DNA of 64,000 bases from Acheta domesticus (Eukaryota > Arthropoda > Insecta > Orthoptera > Gryllidae): assembly GCA_031308135.1 (NCBI GenBank), contig JAHLJT010002630.1, positions 95,958,141-96,022,140 on the forward strand, in the 5' to 3' direction. Position numbers and translations under genes: made by a program. Of the stretch, positions 63,936-64,000 are shown piece by piece. Under the pieces are notes generated by a model. That model was not told the origin of the DNA. It did no database searches and saw nothing but the letters and a program-made list of their open reading frames with translations. Within the stretch, counting starts at the first letter, position 1, and every line of letters starts with the position of its first letter.

Positions 63936-64000
63936 TCATTCTACACGCTCCTCATGTCTCCCGCCTTTTCACATCCATCTCCTCGCAATCCGGCCATTTT

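Overview
This window looks like repeat-dense intergenic DNA from a large animal genome, most likely an arthropod and probably an insect. The reasons are an I-clade retrotransposon, a THAP/P-superfamily transposon, Dong-like and Helitron remnants, tRNA-derived SINEs, and many TIR elements in AT-rich DNA. I see no convincing host protein-coding gene. Species and chromosome cannot be named from the sequence. Nearly every long open frame belongs to a transposon or is a by-product of GC-rich tandem repeats.

Layout: 1-6424 is a near-complete I-clade non-LTR retrotransposon on the minus strand, with ORF1 and ORF2 both open. 10.0-15.0 kb holds tRNA-derived SINEs (family SINE-A), a ~165-bp tandem unit carrying a Helitron in one copy and a dispersed repeat (family R) in the other, a palindromic MITE and part of a Harbinger-like MITE. 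15.2-20.7 kb holds three minisatellites: 26 bp, 21-23 bp GC-rich, and 12 bp GC-rich. 20.7-38.3 kb is a mosaic of SINE-A copies, TAGGGGGCGG hAT MITEs, palindromic MITEs, R repeats and Helitrons. 38.6-39.6 kb is a broken 3' end of a Dong/R4-like retrotransposon lying between two (TAA)n tracts. 41.4-44.8 kb is a complete P-superfamily transposon with an uninterrupted 964-aa THAP transposase, TIRs and a 7-bp target duplication. 49.2-50.8 kb is a second, internally deleted P-superfamily element keeping a THAP exon. 50.8-63.9 kb holds more hAT, piggyBac and Harbinger MITEs, nested palindromes and SINEs.

How the parts relate: autonomous elements (I-like, P-like) sit among short non-autonomous families whose superfamily can often be read from the target-site duplication (8 bp hAT, TTAA piggyBac, TAA Harbinger, TA palindromes, A|T Helitron, 7 bp for both P-like elements). 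Nesting gives a relative order of events: SINE-A copies were hit by a hAT MITE and by palindromic MITEs, a hAT element and a Harbinger MITE each contain a palindromic MITE, and a Helitron split a tandem unit whose sister copy preserves an uninterrupted site. Boundaries were read by eye. Family names beyond the superfamily level are my own labels.
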